From the NCBI RefSeq assembly GCF_029360705.1, contig NZ_JARKMX010000002.1, forward strand, positions 310,001 to 374,000: a stretch of 64,000 bases of DNA, read 5' to 3'. The first letter of the stretch is position 1; the number at the start of each line of letters is the position of its first letter. The stretch is from Paraflavitalea pollutisoli. GTDB lineage: Bacteria > Bacteroidota > Bacteroidia > Chitinophagales > Chitinophagaceae. Of this stretch, positions 53,427 through 63,594 are shown in pieces. A program made the translations under genes and the position numbers. A model generated the notes under the pieces. That model was given only the letters and a program-made list of their open reading frames with translations. It did not search any database and was not told the DNA's origin.

Positions 53427-54410
53427 ATGAAACAAGCAATCCGCATCGGAACCAGGGAAAGTCAACTGGCCGTGTGGCAGGCTATGCAGGTAAAAGAACT
53501 GCTGGCCGCACAGGGCATTCCGGCAGAACTGGTTTATATCAAAAGCGAAGGAGACATCGATCTCCAGACACCTCTTTACGAAATGGGCGTACAGGGGATT
53601 TTTACGCGTAGCCTCGACATAGCCCTGCTCAGCAATCGCATCGATATCGCTGTGCACTCGATGAAGGATGTGCCCACACAGCTGCCCAAAGGCATCGTAC
53701 CAGCCGCCGCACTGAAACGTGCCAGTTGGAAAGACCTTTTGGTATACAAAGGCGATCTGCCTTCCCTTTCCACCGACCTTGGCATTGAAAATGGCACCTG
53801 GCTACCAACCGAAAAAAACGCCAGCTTTACCCGGTCACGGCTGACGATTGCCACCAGCAGCATTCGCCGTAAAGCTCAATGGTTACATCGCTATCCACAG
53901 CACCAGCTCGAGAACCTGCGCGGAAATGTCAATACCCGCATGACCAAGGTAGCCGAGAGTACCTGGAGTGGTGCCATATTTGCCGCTGCCGGCCTCGAAC
54001 GTATCTCCCTTCGACCCGAAAACTCCATTGAACTCGATTGGATGTTACCAGCACCTGCACAGGGCGCCATCATGGTGGTTTGCCGGGAAGCTGATAAAGA
54101 CTTACTCGATATTTGCCAGGCATTTAATGACGAAGACACTGCCATCTGTACCCAAATGGAGCGTGACTTTCTACGTGCATTGCTGGGAGGTTGTTCTACC
54201 CCGATTAGTGCACTGGCGGAGATAAAGGACGGTCAGATACACTTTCAAGGTAATATCTTGTCTGTAGATGGACAGCAGATTGCGTCCATCGATCAAGTGA
54301 TCAGCCGTGCGGCAGCTACTGGTGCCGGCAACGAGCTCGCACAAACATTGCTGGCCAATGGCGGACAGCCGATCGCCAACAGTATTCAACAGACGGCCGC
54401 CAAAGTATAA
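53427..54410 (+). CDS. hemC: Porphobilinogen deaminase (hydroxymethylbilane synthase)
   Basis: The product is 327 aa. It polymerises four porphobilinogens into hydroxymethylbilane. RIGTRESQLAVWQA is the N-terminal signature, followed by HSMKDVPTQLPKG, ATSSIRRKAQWLH, NLRGNVNTRM and LPAPAQGAIMV. The dipyrromethane cofactor is attached to C256 in LGGCSTPISA. All of these are present. hemD begins 4 nt downstream. Confidence 0.96.
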   Translation: MKQAIRIGTRESQLAVWQAMQVKELLAAQGIPAELVYIKSEGDIDLQTPLYEMGVQGIFTRSLDIALLSNRIDIAVHSMKDVPTQLPKGIVPAAALKRASWKDLLVYKGDLPSLSTDLGIENGTWLPTEKNASFTRSRLTIATSSIRRKAQWLHRYPQHQLENLRGNVNTRMTKVAESTWSGAIFAAAGLERISLRPENSIELDWMLPAPAQGAIMVVCREADKDLLDICQAFNDEDTAICTQMERDFLRALLGGCSTPISALAEIKDGQIHFQGNILSVDGQQIASIDQVISRAAATGAGNELAQTLLANGGQPIANSIQQTAAKV

Positions 54411-54414
54411 ACAC

Positions 54415-55155
54415 ATGGCAAGCCAACACACCATATTAAGCACTAAGAAGCTGGAACCGGGCATACGGAATCAGCTGGAAGCGAATGGCATTCATTTGGT
54501 AGAGCAACCCTTCATCGACGTTCAACCGATCGTCAATTACAGCAAATACAAAGAGATCTGGCCGGTACTAAATGTGAAAGCTGATCAGGCCATCGTCTTT
54601 ACAAGCAAACATGCTGTGGAAGCCATCGGCAAACACCTGAGTGGCGGCGATGCGGTATATATTCCCGACAACTGGGAGATATTCTGCCTGGACGGTGCCA
54701 CCAAGGACAAGGTAACCGAGGTATTCTCCGCGCTGCATATTGTTGCAACGGCTCCCAATGCCACTGAGTTAGCAGCAAAGATCATTGCCTACGGAGACTT
54801 CAAAGAAGTCGTATTCTTTTGTGGTAACCAACGACTCGACACAGTACCGGATGCACTGAAGGCAGGCGGTATTGGTGTAAAAGAGATCGTCGTATACAAC
54901 ACAACAGATACCCCATCCCCCATAGAAACGAATTCGTTCAGTGCCGTTTTGTTCTTTAGTCCTAGTGGCGTGAAGAGCTTTTTCTCGGTCAACTCGTTGC
55001 CACCCGCAGCCGTATGTATTGCCATTGGCGCAACGACAGCCGGCATTTTGAGCAACTACATCACCAACAGGATCATCATCAGCGCAGTGGCCACTCAGCT
55101 CTCTATGGCCGAAAGCGTAACCGATTACCTGCAACAAATTGATTCATACAAATAG
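54415..55155 (+). CDS. hemD: Uroporphyrinogen-III synthase
   Basis: The product is 246 aa from [16 protein letters not shown]; an in-frame start at 54307 would lie deep inside hemC and is rejected. It is a two-domain HemD fold with [43 protein letters not shown] and [12 protein letters not shown], then [12 protein letters not shown] and [12 protein letters not shown]. These are the usual weakly conserved landmarks. It cyclises hydroxymethylbilane with inversion of ring D. Its identity rests partly on position between hemC and hemE. Confidence 0.9.
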   Translation: MASQHTILSTKKLEPGIRNQLEANGIHLVEQPFIDVQPIVNYSKYKEIWPVLNVKADQAIVFTSKHAVEAIGKHLSGGDAVYIPDNWEIFCLDGATKDKVTEVFSALHIVATAPNATELAAKIIAYGDFKEVVFFCGNQRLDTVPDALKAGGIGVKEIVVYNTTDTPSPIETNSFSAVLFFSPSGVKSFFSVNSLPPAAVCIAIGATTAGILSNYITNRIIISAVATQLSMAESVTDYLQQIDSYK

Positions 55156-55168
55156 CAACTCAATAACA

Positions 55169-56245
55169 ATGACATCATCCACACAGCAAACAGCAACGAC
55201 TACTAGCGGCACTCCCCTGCAGAATGACCTTATACTACGCACCCTGCGTGGTGAGCCAACAGAACGCACCCCTGTTTGGATGATGCGTCAGGCTGGTCGT
55301 TACCTGCCCGATTATATCAAGCTGCGTGAAAAATATTCCTTCTTCGAGCGTTGCGAAACGCCCGAGCTGGCTACGGAGATCACCCTGCAGCCCATTGACC
55401 AGGTAGGTGTTGACGCGGCGATCATCTTCTCCGATATCCTGGTGGTACCTAAAGCTATGGGGTTGGAAGTGCAGCTGCTCGAGGGCAAAGGTCCCTTTCT
55501 GCCCGATCCCATCAAACAAGCCAGCGACCTCAACCGTATCTATATTCCAGATGTAGAAGAAAAGCTCGGTTATGTGTTCGACGCCCTGCGTCTCACTAAA
55601 AAAGAACTCAATGGCCGTGTACCGTTAATCGGATTTGCCGGTGCCCCCTGGACCATTCTCTGTTATATGGTACAAGGCAAAGGTTCAAAAACCTTCGATG
55701 AGGCCAAGGCATTTTGCTATACACAACCTGAAACAGCCCACCGCTTGCTTCAAATGATCACCGATACGACTATCGCCTACCTGAAGCAACAGGTTAAAGC
55801 GGGTGTAGATATGATCCAGATCTTCGACAGCTGGGGTGGCCTGCTGAGCCCGGCTGATTTTGAAAATATTTCCCTGCGCTATATCCGTCAGATCGTAGCG
55901 GCCCTGAAAGAAGAAGTATTGACCATCATCTTCGCAAAAGGCGCCTGGCATTCGCTCGATGGCATGGCAGCTACCGGTGCCCATGGCCTTGGTATCGACT
56001 GGTGCATCAAGCCACAACTCGCCCGCCAGATGGCAGGAGACAACATCGTATTGCAAGGTAATTTTGATCCGGCCAAATTGTTGTCGCCTATTCCGGTTAT
56101 CGAACAGGAAGTAACAGCTATGCTGCAGGCCTTTGGGCCGAAAGGTCATATCGCTAATCTGGGGCATGGTATTTTACCAAATGTACCGGTAGACCACGCC
56201 AAGGCCTTTGTCAATACGGTAAAGAATTACCAACACAAAGGCTAA
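55169..56245 (+). CDS. hemE: Uroporphyrinogen decarboxylase
   Basis: The product is 358 aa from [14 protein letters not shown]; a TTG 10 codons upstream overlaps hemD and is less likely. It decarboxylates uroporphyrinogen III to coproporphyrinogen III. Signatures: [16 protein letters not shown] near residue 36, [16 protein letters not shown] with the catalytic Asp, and [17 protein letters not shown] Thr/Ser-rich N-terminal extension of about 20 residues precedes the core. Confidence 0.96.
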   Translation: MTSSTQQTATTTSGTPLQNDLILRTLRGEPTERTPVWMMRQAGRYLPDYIKLREKYSFFERCETPELATEITLQPIDQVGVDAAIIFSDILVVPKAMGLEVQLLEGKGPFLPDPIKQASDLNRIYIPDVEEKLGYVFDALRLTKKELNGRVPLIGFAGAPWTILCYMVQGKGSKTFDEAKAFCYTQPETAHRLLQMITDTTIAYLKQQVKAGVDMIQIFDSWGGLLSPADFENISLRYIRQIVAALKEEVLTIIFAKGAWHSLDGMAATGAHGLGIDWCIKPQLARQMAGDNIVLQGNFDPAKLLSPIPVIEQEVTAMLQAFGPKGHIANLGHGILPNVPVDHAKAFVNTVKNYQHKG

Positions 56246-56259
56246 TTAAAATCTCCGTT

Positions 56260-57267
56260 ATGAAATCACTACTTCGACATATCCTGGTGGCTGTAAGCAT
56301 GATCGCTGTTAGTGCGAGTGCAGTAACTGCGCAAGCGTCCAAAGCTCTAGGGCTGTGCCTGGAAAACTATGATTATCCATTTCCGGTGCAGTACATCACC
56401 CTCAGCATTCAGCAACAGCCGCTTAAGATGGCTTACATGGATGTAAAACCTGCCCATGGTAATGGGAAAGTAGTGTTGTTACTGCACGGGAAAAATTTCA
56501 ACGGAGCCTACTGGCAGACCACCGCAAAGGCACTTTCGGATAAGGGCTTTCGCGTAATCATTCCTGACCAGATAGGCTTTGGAAAATCGTCCAAGCCTAC
56601 ATCCATTCAATATACCTTCCAATTGCTGGCCCGCAACACCAAAGCCATATTGGATACCCTGCAGATAGGAAAGGTTTCGATACTAGGCCACTCCATGGGT
56701 GGTATGGTGGCTACGCGCTTCACCTTGATGTATCCAGAGTTGTTGGACAAGTTCATACTTGAAAACCCTATCGGCCTTGAAGATTGGAAACTGAAGGTTC
56801 CTTACCAGCCGATCGAATCCTGGTATGCCAATGAACTGAAGCAAGATTATAACGCCATCAAAAAATACCAGCTCGACAATTACTATGGTGGCCAATGGAA
56901 GCCGGAATACGACGAGTGGGTGAACCTGCTGGCCGGCTGGACGTTGAGTCCCGAATACAGCCGGATAGCCTGGAATGCCGCACTGACGTACGACATGATC
57001 TTTACGCAACCGGTAGTGTATGAGTTTGACCAGATCAAAGCACCAACGTTGCTGATCATTGGCCAGCGTGACCGCACTGCGCTGGGTAAAGCCAATGCAC
57101 CGGAAGACGTACGCAAAACGCTTGGCAACTATCCGGCACTTGGTAAACAAACACGCGACCGGATCAAAGGCTCACAACTTGTAGAACTCGACAATGTAGG
57201 CCATCTGCCCCATATAGAAGCATTCGATCGTTTCATTCAACCACTGATAGCATTCCTACAATCATGA
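56260..57267 (+). CDS. Exported alpha/beta hydrolase embedded in the heme operon
   Basis: The product is 335 aa. The signal peptide is about residues 1-25 (HILVAVSMIAVSASAVTAQA). The alpha/beta-hydrolase core follows: oxyanion region LLLHGKNFNGAYW, nucleophile Ser in ILGHSMGGMVA, acid in IIGQRDRTALGK, and catalytic His in NVGHLPHIEA. The lid (about 190-250) is Tyr/Trp-rich (YYGGQWKPEYDEWVNLLAGW). It acts outside the cytoplasm, unlike its neighbours. It starts 14 nt after hemE, and its stop overlaps the hemF start by 4 nt, so it is a true operon member. No heme-pathway role is known to me. Confidence 0.87.
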   Translation: MKSLLRHILVAVSMIAVSASAVTAQASKALGLCLENYDYPFPVQYITLSIQQQPLKMAYMDVKPAHGNGKVVLLLHGKNFNGAYWQTTAKALSDKGFRVIIPDQIGFGKSSKPTSIQYTFQLLARNTKAILDTLQIGKVSILGHSMGGMVATRFTLMYPELLDKFILENPIGLEDWKLKVPYQPIESWYANELKQDYNAIKKYQLDNYYGGQWKPEYDEWVNLLAGWTLSPEYSRIAWNAALTYDMIFTQPVVYEFDQIKAPTLLIIGQRDRTALGKANAPEDVRKTLGNYPALGKQTRDRIKGSQLVELDNVGHLPHIEAFDRFIQPLIAFLQS

Positions 57268-58199
57268 GCACGACACCCATAGCCCTCCAAACGCTTAAGG
57301 AACAGTGGATGAACTATATCCATGATCTGCAAGACCGTATTTGTAATGCCCTCGAAACCATCGATGGACAGGCAACTTTTCAGGAAGACAAATGGGAACG
57401 TGCAGAAGGTGGTGGTGGAAGAACCCGGGTAATCTCCGGCGGAAATGTGTTTGAGAAGGGGGGAGTGAATACTTCTGTGGTATTCGGGCCAGTCACAGAT
57501 CTTATGCGTACACAATTGAAGATCAATGGAGACAACTGGTTTGCCTGTGGTCTTTCGCTGGTACTGCACCCCAACAACCCATTTGTACCCACGGTGCATT
57601 GTAATTACCGCATGTTTGAATTGTACAATGAAAAACAGGAGGTGATCGATCGCTGGTTTGGTGGCGGCACGGACCTTACTCCTTACTATATTTTCGAAGA
57701 AGATGCGATGCACTTTCACGGCACTTATAAGGAGGTGTGCGACCGGTTTGACGGTTCTTTCTTTCAAAAGTTCAAGAAGGAATGTGACAACTATTTCGTC
57801 AACAAACACCGCAACCATGAGCGACGCGGGATCGGGGGCATCTTTTATGACTACCAACGCCCTGCAGCCGGTCAGGATGAGGATTACTGGATGAATTTTG
57901 GAAAGGCCTGTGGGAATGCCTTCTTAACCGCGTACCTACCTATTGTAGAAAAGCGTAAAGACCTGCCCTTCACTCCTGAAAACAAATACTGGCAGGAAAT
58001 ACGTCGTGGCCGGTATACAGAATTCAACCTCGTACACGACCGGGGTACTATCTTTGGTCTCAAGACGAATGGGCGCATTGAAAGCATCCTGATGAGCCTG
58101 CCTCCTACCGTTCGTTTTGATTACAACTACCAACCCGTACCCGGTTCTGAAGAAGACAAACTGTTGCAGGCCTGCCTGCAACCAAAGGATTGGGTATAA
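57264..58199 (+). CDS. hemF: Oxygen-dependent coproporphyrinogen-III oxidase
   Basis: The product is 311 aa. It converts coproporphyrinogen III to protoporphyrinogen IX using O2. Family segments: WERAEGGGGRTRVISGGNVFEKGGVNTSVVFG, HPNNPFVPTVHCNYRMFE, WFGGGTDLTPYYIFEEDAMHFHGTYKEVCD and HRNHERRGIGGIFYDY. The presence of HemF suggests synthesis under aerobic conditions; no hemN or hemZ gene is in the window. It is coupled to the hydrolase by an ATGA overlap. Confidence 0.97.
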   Translation: MSTTPIALQTLKEQWMNYIHDLQDRICNALETIDGQATFQEDKWERAEGGGGRTRVISGGNVFEKGGVNTSVVFGPVTDLMRTQLKINGDNWFACGLSLVLHPNNPFVPTVHCNYRMFELYNEKQEVIDRWFGGGTDLTPYYIFEEDAMHFHGTYKEVCDRFDGSFFQKFKKECDNYFVNKHRNHERRGIGGIFYDYQRPAAGQDEDYWMNFGKACGNAFLTAYLPIVEKRKDLPFTPENKYWQEIRRGRYTEFNLVHDRGTIFGLKTNGRIESILMSLPPTVRFDYNYQPVPGSEEDKLLQACLQPKDWV

Positions 58200-58286
58200 T
58201 GACAGGAACCAGCTAACTGAGAGATCATACCAAGCATCTAAACAGCCTGAAGACTACATTGGGTCTGCAGGCCTAAAATATACCGT

Positions 58287-59261
58287 ATGTATTTGCAAAG
58301 AAGAAACAGGATACTCAGGCAATCTCCGGCTATCCGGGCAATGGTAGCAGAAACTATCCTGACACCCAGCAATTTCATTGTGCCATTGTTTATCGACGAG
58401 GGATCAGGTATAAAAACGGAGATCCCTTCAATGCCTGGCATTTATCGCATGAGCCTGGATAATACCGTCAAAGAAGTAAAGGAATTGTGGAATATGGGAT
58501 TGAAGAGTGTACTACTCTTTATTAAATGCAAGGATGAGCTGAAAGATAATAAAGGGACAGAAGCGTTGAACCCTCAAGGACTGATGCAGCGCAGCATCCG
58601 AGCTATCAAGGATGCATGGCCCGACATGCTGGTGATGACCGATGTAGCCCTCGACCCCTTCTCTTCTTACGGCCACGATGGCATTGTAGAAGGTTCGGAG
58701 ATTGTAAACGACGCTACCGTGGAAGTATTGGCTCAAATGAGTGTAAGCCATGCAGAAGCCGGTGCCGATTTCGTAGCGCCCAGTGATATGATGGATGGCC
58801 GCATTGGTGCTATCCGTGCAGCGCTGGAAGGGAATAATTTCACTAAAACTGGCATTATGAGCTACAGCGCCAAATACGCCTCCAGCTTCTACGGCCCCTT
58901 CCGCGACGCTCTGGATTCTGCACCTGGATTTGGTGACAAGAAGACCTACCAAATGGATTATGCCAACCGTAGGGAAGCCATCAGGGAAACATTGATGGAT
59001 ATAGAAGAAGGGGCAGACATCGTAATGGTAAAGCCAGCGCTCGCCTACCTCGATATCATTCGGGAAGTGAAGGATAATGTAGATGTTCCCGTCAGTGCTT
59101 ACAATATAAGCGGTGAGTATGCAATGATCAAAGCGGCCGCGAAAATGGGGTGGCTCAATGAAGACAAGGCTATCCTGGAAACCTTGACTGCCATTAAGCG
59201 CGCTGGAGCCGACCTGATCGCTACCTATTTCGCAAAAGATGCAGTACGGCTTATCTCTTAA
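58287..59261 (+). CDS. hemB: Porphobilinogen synthase (delta-aminolevulinate dehydratase)
   Basis: The product is 324 aa. It condenses two 5-aminolevulinates into porphobilinogen. Schiff-base lysines lie in SYSAKYASSFYGPFRDA and MVKPALAYLDII. The metal-site segment is DVALDPFSSYGHDGIV, with Asp in place of the three Cys of the zinc enzymes, so a magnesium-type enzyme is predicted. An 87-nt gap after hemF holds no obvious promoter. Confidence 0.96.
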   Translation: MYLQRRNRILRQSPAIRAMVAETILTPSNFIVPLFIDEGSGIKTEIPSMPGIYRMSLDNTVKEVKELWNMGLKSVLLFIKCKDELKDNKGTEALNPQGLMQRSIRAIKDAWPDMLVMTDVALDPFSSYGHDGIVEGSEIVNDATVEVLAQMSVSHAEAGADFVAPSDMMDGRIGAIRAALEGNNFTKTGIMSYSAKYASSFYGPFRDALDSAPGFGDKKTYQMDYANRREAIRETLMDIEEGADIVMVKPALAYLDIIREVKDNVDVPVSAYNISGEYAMIKAAAKMGWLNEDKAILETLTAIKRAGADLIATYFAKDAVRLIS

Positions 59262-59311
59262 AAGCACAATAGCTGCTGCTTCAATTCAAACCTGATCTTC
59301 ATCTCACACAT

Positions 59312-60601
59312 ATGAACATACAAAAGAGCGAATCACTGTTTCAACGTGCCCAGCAATCGATTCCGGGAGGCGTTAATTCTCCCGTACGTGCCTTTAAGAG
59401 CGTAGGAGGCAACCCCTTGTTTATTTCGAAAGCCAAAGGGGCATATCTGTATGATGCCGATGGCAATCAATATACCGACTATATCGCTTCCTGGGGCCCC
59501 ATGATCCTCGGACATGCTTATGGTCCCGTGATCAAAGCCATACAGGAGCAGGCCGTGGATTCCACATCGTACGGAGCACCCACCGAGCTGGAGATAAAAA
59601 TGGCTGAACTGATCAAAAGCATGGTACCCAATGTTGACCTGATACGCATGGTGAGCAGCGGTACGGAAGCTTGTATGAGTGCCATTCGCGTAGCCCGTGG
59701 TTATACCGGTCGCAATAAGATCATCAAATTTGAAGGTTGCTACCATGGGCATGCTGATTCTTTCCTGGTGAAAGCTGGCAGCGGTGTAGCGACTTTTAAT
59801 ATACAGACGGTGCCTGGCGTTACTGCCGGCGTGGCCAATGATACCCTCACCTGCGCCTACAACGACCTCGCCGCCGTGGAGCAACTCGTTGCTGCACACA
59901 AGGGTGAAATAGCTGCCATTATTATCGAACCCGTTGCCGGTAACATGGGCTGCATTTTGCCCAATCCCGGTTTCCTTGAGGCCCTTCGTAAGATCTGTAC
60001 GTCTGAAGGCATCCTCTTCATTTTCGATGAAGTGATGACAGGCTTCCGACTTGCCAAAGGGGGTGCACAGGAACGCCTGGGCATCGACGCGGACCTCGTG
60101 ACCTACGGCAAAGTGATTGGTGCAGGTATGCCCGTAGGTGCTTTTGGAGGTAAACGCCAATATATGGAAGTAGTATCTCCGCTGGGAAGCGTGTACCAGG
60201 CAGGCACGCTGAGTGGTAACCCGATCGCCATGATTGCCGGTTACACCCTGCTTTCCGTCCTCAACGAGCAACCACAGCTGCTGCAACAAATAGAAGAAAA
60301 AACACTGTACCTGAAAGACGGACTTGACAAAGTATTGGCGGCAACGGGAACACCCTATGTCATCAATCAACTGGGATCTATGATCAGTGTGCACTTCAGT
60401 GCCACCCCTGTCACAGACTTTACTTCAGCAGCGGCCGCCAACAACCAGTTGTTCAACAAGTTCTTCCACGCCATGCTCAACAGGGGGGTATACCTTCCAC
60501 CATCGGCATTTGAAAGCTGGTTCCTGAACAATGCGCTTACAAAAGAAGACCTTGATGCCACCATAAAGGCAGCAAAGGACAGTCTACAGGAAATCCTGTA
60601 A
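59312..60601 (+). CDS. hemL: Glutamate-1-semialdehyde 2,1-aminomutase
   Basis: The product is a 429-aa class III PLP aminotransferase fold. It isomerises glutamate-1-semialdehyde to 5-aminolevulinate. Signatures: [54 protein letters not shown], and the PLP lysine K267 in [17 protein letters not shown] with Asp in FDEVMTGFR. It is the last gene of the heme operon. Confidence 0.97.
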   Translation: MNIQKSESLFQRAQQSIPGGVNSPVRAFKSVGGNPLFISKAKGAYLYDADGNQYTDYIASWGPMILGHAYGPVIKAIQEQAVDSTSYGAPTELEIKMAELIKSMVPNVDLIRMVSSGTEACMSAIRVARGYTGRNKIIKFEGCYHGHADSFLVKAGSGVATFNIQTVPGVTAGVANDTLTCAYNDLAAVEQLVAAHKGEIAAIIIEPVAGNMGCILPNPGFLEALRKICTSEGILFIFDEVMTGFRLAKGGAQERLGIDADLVTYGKVIGAGMPVGAFGGKRQYMEVVSPLGSVYQAGTLSGNPIAMIAGYTLLSVLNEQPQLLQQIEEKTLYLKDGLDKVLAATGTPYVINQLGSMISVHFSATPVTDFTSAAAANNQLFNKFFHAMLNRGVYLPPSAFESWFLNNALTKEDLDATIKAAKDSLQEIL

Positions 60602-60619
60602 CAAACTAATACAATAAAA

Positions 60620-60670
60620 ACAGCCGCCTTGTGCGATTGCTGCTAAAGCGATCACGCACAAGGCGGCTGT
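60620..60670. terminator. Long hairpin terminator between hemL and the phosphatase gene
   Basis: A perfect 16-bp stem has arms ACAGCCGCCTTGTGCG and CGCACAAGGCGGCTGT, with an inner ATTGC/GCGAT extension. Leftward it runs into TTTTATTGT, a good terminator for the minus-strand gene. It may also stop hemL transcription. Confidence 0.82.
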
Positions 60671-60722
60671 CTCGTTGTTAAGAAGTTGGGAAACTTATGA
60701 CACAGTGGAGAACGATCCGGCT

Positions 60723-61463
60723 TTATAGAGAAGTATTCATAATCTTACCGGAGTCGAGAATCGTATTAACGCTATTCATGAGCGTGGTTGAGGTGGTCAA
60801 CGCCTCCAGGTGACGTTCATGGTGCAAATCAGTACCCAACAAGTCTATGTATTTCTTTTTGACAAGGTACTGTGCCAGTTCATGGGTTATTTTGCCATAA
60901 TATCCGGTCAGCGATAATAAATTCAGCTGAAAATAACAGCCCGCTTCTTTCAACTCATCGAACCATTCTTTCTGCGATACCAAATAATTGTACCGCTCCG
61001 GATGAGCGAGAATTGGTTTATACCCTTTGATCTGCAGCTCGAAGAGCATATCCTTGAGGTTGCGGGGGGGGGCAATGAAGGAGAATTCAACCAATACCAG
61101 ATTGTCTTTGATCGGTAATAAGGGAATATTCTGTTGCAGCAAACTATCAAAATGATCGTCTAGATAGTATTCTGCCGCGGCTTTGACAGGCGCTGCAATC
61201 CCCTCCTGTTGGATCGCAGTCTCCAACTTGTTATGTGCGGCTCCTATGGATGTTGCAGTATTCTTGTGCACATCCCACATGATATGAGGTGTAGCAATAA
61301 ACTGACGGTAGCCCAATTGCTGCAGCCCCTTGATCAACATCAGGGAAGTTGCCTCATCCGGGCTACCGTCATCTATACCTGGTATCAGGTGCGAATGCAT
61401 GTCCGTACCTAATACACTCAGGTTAACTTTAGCAACATGCTTCTTTTTAAAAATAGAGAACAT
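60723..61463 (-). CDS. CpsB/YwqE-type tyrosine phosphatase (PHP fold)
   Basis: The product is 246 aa. The PHP-domain metal motifs are DMHSHLIPGIDDGS, ATPHIMWDVHKN, AAAEYYLDDHFD, ILAHPERYNYL and GTDLHHERH. In other bacteria these enzymes dephosphorylate the tyrosine kinase that controls polysaccharide chain length. It is last in a polysaccharide cluster and begins 30 nt after the fcl stop. A run of nine C in the coding strand (A-P-P-R in SFIAPPRNLK) is a potential slippage site. Confidence 0.9.
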   Translation of the reverse strand: MFSIFKKKHVAKVNLSVLGTDMHSHLIPGIDDGSPDEATSLMLIKGLQQLGYRQFIATPHIMWDVHKNTATSIGAAHNKLETAIQQEGIAAPVKAAAEYYLDDHFDSLLQQNIPLLPIKDNLVLVEFSFIAPPRNLKDMLFELQIKGYKPILAHPERYNYLVSQKEWFDELKEAGCYFQLNLLSLTGYYGKITHELAQYLVKKKYIDLLGTDLHHERHLEALTTSTTLMNSVNTILDSGKIMNTSL

Positions 61464-61493
61464 GCTAACTGATTGTCAATTTCCGTGCCGTCG

Positions 61494-62432
61494 CTATTGT
61501 GCCACAGCTTCAGCCTTTGCGAATTCTTTATACACTTTTGCCACTCCTTCCGGTAATTCGATCTTGTGTTTCCACCCCATACTGTGGAGTTTTGACACAT
61601 CCATCAGTTTACGCGGAGTACCGTCGGGCTTTGTCAGATCGTGCTGGATCTCGCCTTGATAACCCACTACATCTTTGATCAACAGGGCCAGATCTTTGAT
61701 CGTCACATCTTCGCCGGTACCGATGTTGACCAGGCCCTCTTCGTTGTAATGCTGCATCAGGTAAAAACAGGCATCAGCCAGGTCATCTGCATGCAAAAAC
61801 TCTCGACGAGGGCTACCTGTACCCCACATTACCACAGCGGGATCATTTTTCAGCTTGGCCTCGTGGATCTTGCGGATCAATGCCGGCAGTACGTGAGAAT
61901 TATTGAGGTCATAATTATCGTTGGGGCCGTATAGGTTGGTAGGCATTACCGATATGAAGTTACAACCATACTGAGCGCGGTAAGCGTCACACATTTTGAT
62001 CCCCGCAATTTTTGCAATTGCATAGGGTTCATTGGTGGGCTCCAGCAACCCCGTCAACAGGTAGTCTTCCTTCAAGGGCTGGGGTGCCAATTTAGGGTAG
62101 ATACAAGATGAACCGAGGAACATCAGCTTCTTCACCTTTTCCAGGTAAGCAGCATGAATGACATTGTTCTGTATCATCAGGTTCTCGTAGATGAAATCAG
62201 CACGGTAGACGTTGTTGGCCTGAATACCACCCACCCGGGCAGCTGCGAGTATAACATAGTCTGGCTTTTCGGCTGCAAAGAAATCCTCTACGGCCTGCTG
62301 GTTGCGCAGGTCCAATTCTTTGGAAGTTCTCAAAACCAGGTTGTTATATCCCTCTGCCTGCAACCGCCGCACAATGGCAGATCCCACCATCCCTCTATGG
62401 CCTGCCACATATATCTTATCAGACTTATTCAT
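61494..62432 (-). CDS. fcl: GDP-L-fucose synthase
   Basis: The product is 312 aa, an extended SDR. It epimerises and reduces GDP-4-keto-6-deoxymannose to GDP-L-fucose with NADPH. The Rossmann motif is [14 protein letters not shown]. The catalytic set is Ser in GSSCIYP and Tyr/Lys in PYAIAKIAG. The family-specific [12 protein letters not shown] and [28 protein letters not shown] also appear. It lies 41 nt after gmd on the same strand, the standard pairing. Confidence 0.96.
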   Translation of the reverse strand: MNKSDKIYVAGHRGMVGSAIVRRLQAEGYNNLVLRTSKELDLRNQQAVEDFFAAEKPDYVILAAARVGGIQANNVYRADFIYENLMIQNNVIHAAYLEKVKKLMFLGSSCIYPKLAPQPLKEDYLLTGLLEPTNEPYAIAKIAGIKMCDAYRAQYGCNFISVMPTNLYGPNDNYDLNNSHVLPALIRKIHEAKLKNDPAVVMWGTGSPRREFLHADDLADACFYLMQHYNEEGLVNIGTGEDVTIKDLALLIKDVVGYQGEIQHDLTKPDGTPRKLMDVSKLHSMGWKHKIELPEGVAKVYKEFAKAEAVAQ

Positions 62433-62473
62433 GGTTGTACTACTTGAAATAACTTACAAAATTAGGTCAAATA

Positions 62474-63589
62474 CTATTCAAACTGGTTGCGTACATAGTA
62501 ACCTTCACCTTTCAGTAACACCTCTTTCTTGAACAGCTCTACATCATTGGCAACCATTTCTTTAACCAGGCCGGCCAGGTCATATTTAGGTTTCCAGCCC
62601 AATTGCGTCTGTGATTTGGTCGGGTCACCGATCAGCAGATCGACCTCTGTTGGACGATAGTAGCGCGCGTCAACGGCCACAACTTCTTTACCGATAGCGA
62701 CCTTGTAGTCAGGATTGCTGGTGGCAGTAACTACCCCCACTTCTTTCTCATCTTTACCTTTAAACTCTACTGTAACACCTACTTCGGCAAAAGCCATGCG
62801 AACAAACTCGCGTACAGGTGTAGTTACACCGGTTGCGATCACATAGTCTTCCGGCTTAGGCTGCTGGAGTATCAGGTACATGGCCTCAACATAATCCTTG
62901 GCATGTCCCCAATCACGCTTGGCATCGAGGTTGCCCAGATAGATCTTTTCCTGGAGGCCAAGAGCGATCTTCGCTACACCACGGGTAATTTTCCGGGTTA
63001 CGAATGTTTCTCCACGCAGGGGTGATTCGTGGTTAAAGAGGATACCGTTTACGGCATACATATCATAAGCTTCGCGGTAATTTACTGTGATCCAGTAAGC
63101 ATACATTTTCGCGACTGCATAAGGAGAGCGAGGATAGAAAGGCGTTCTTTCCGATTGAGGGATCTCCTGTACTTTACCATACAGTTCGGAAGTAGAAGCC
63201 TGGTAAATCTTGGTTTTTTTTGTCAATCCCAGCAGGCGAACAGCCTCCAGGATACGCAACGTACCAATTCCGTCAGCATTGGCGGTGTACTCCGGCGTTT
63301 CAAAGCTCACGGCCACATGGCTCATCGCAGCGAGGTTGTAGATCTCATCTGGTTGAGTTTCCTGAATGATCCTGATCAGGTTGGTCGAATCGGTAAGATC
63401 GCCATAGTGCAGTTTCAGTTGCACATTTTTCTCATGGGGATCCTGGTACAGGTGGTCGATACGTTCGGTATTGAAGAGCGAACTTCTACGCTTAACGCCA
63501 TGTACGATGTACCCTTTCTTCAAAAGCAGGTCAGTTAAGTAAGCACCATCCTGACCGGTAACGCCGGTAATTAAAGCAACTTTGGCCAT
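62474..63589 (-). CDS. gmd: GDP-mannose 4,6-dehydratase
   Basis: The product is 371 aa, an extended SDR that forms GDP-4-keto-6-deoxy-D-mannose. Motifs: [37 protein letters not shown], the catalytic Thr/Glu in [32 protein letters not shown] with YxxxK, and [18 protein letters not shown]. All are intact. It starts 5 nt after the glycosyltransferase stop, so it is cotranscribed with it. Confidence 0.97.
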   Translation of the reverse strand: MAKVALITGVTGQDGAYLTDLLLKKGYIVHGVKRRSSLFNTERIDHLYQDPHEKNVQLKLHYGDLTDSTNLIRIIQETQPDEIYNLAAMSHVAVSFETPEYTANADGIGTLRILEAVRLLGLTKKTKIYQASTSELYGKVQEIPQSERTPFYPRSPYAVAKMYAYWITVNYREAYDMYAVNGILFNHESPLRGETFVTRKITRGVAKIALGLQEKIYLGNLDAKRDWGHAKDYVEAMYLILQQPKPEDYVIATGVTTPVREFVRMAFAEVGVTVEFKGKDEKEVGVVTATSNPDYKVAIGKEVVAVDARYYRPTEVDLLIGDPTKSQTQLGWKPKYDLAGLVKEMVANDVELFKKEVLLKGEGYYVRNQFE

Positions 63590-63594
63590 AGTGT

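Noticed and set aside
59333-60394. Minus-strand open frame of 353 codons
   Set aside because: It is antisense to hemL, with a His/Cys-rich composition typical of a shadow frame.
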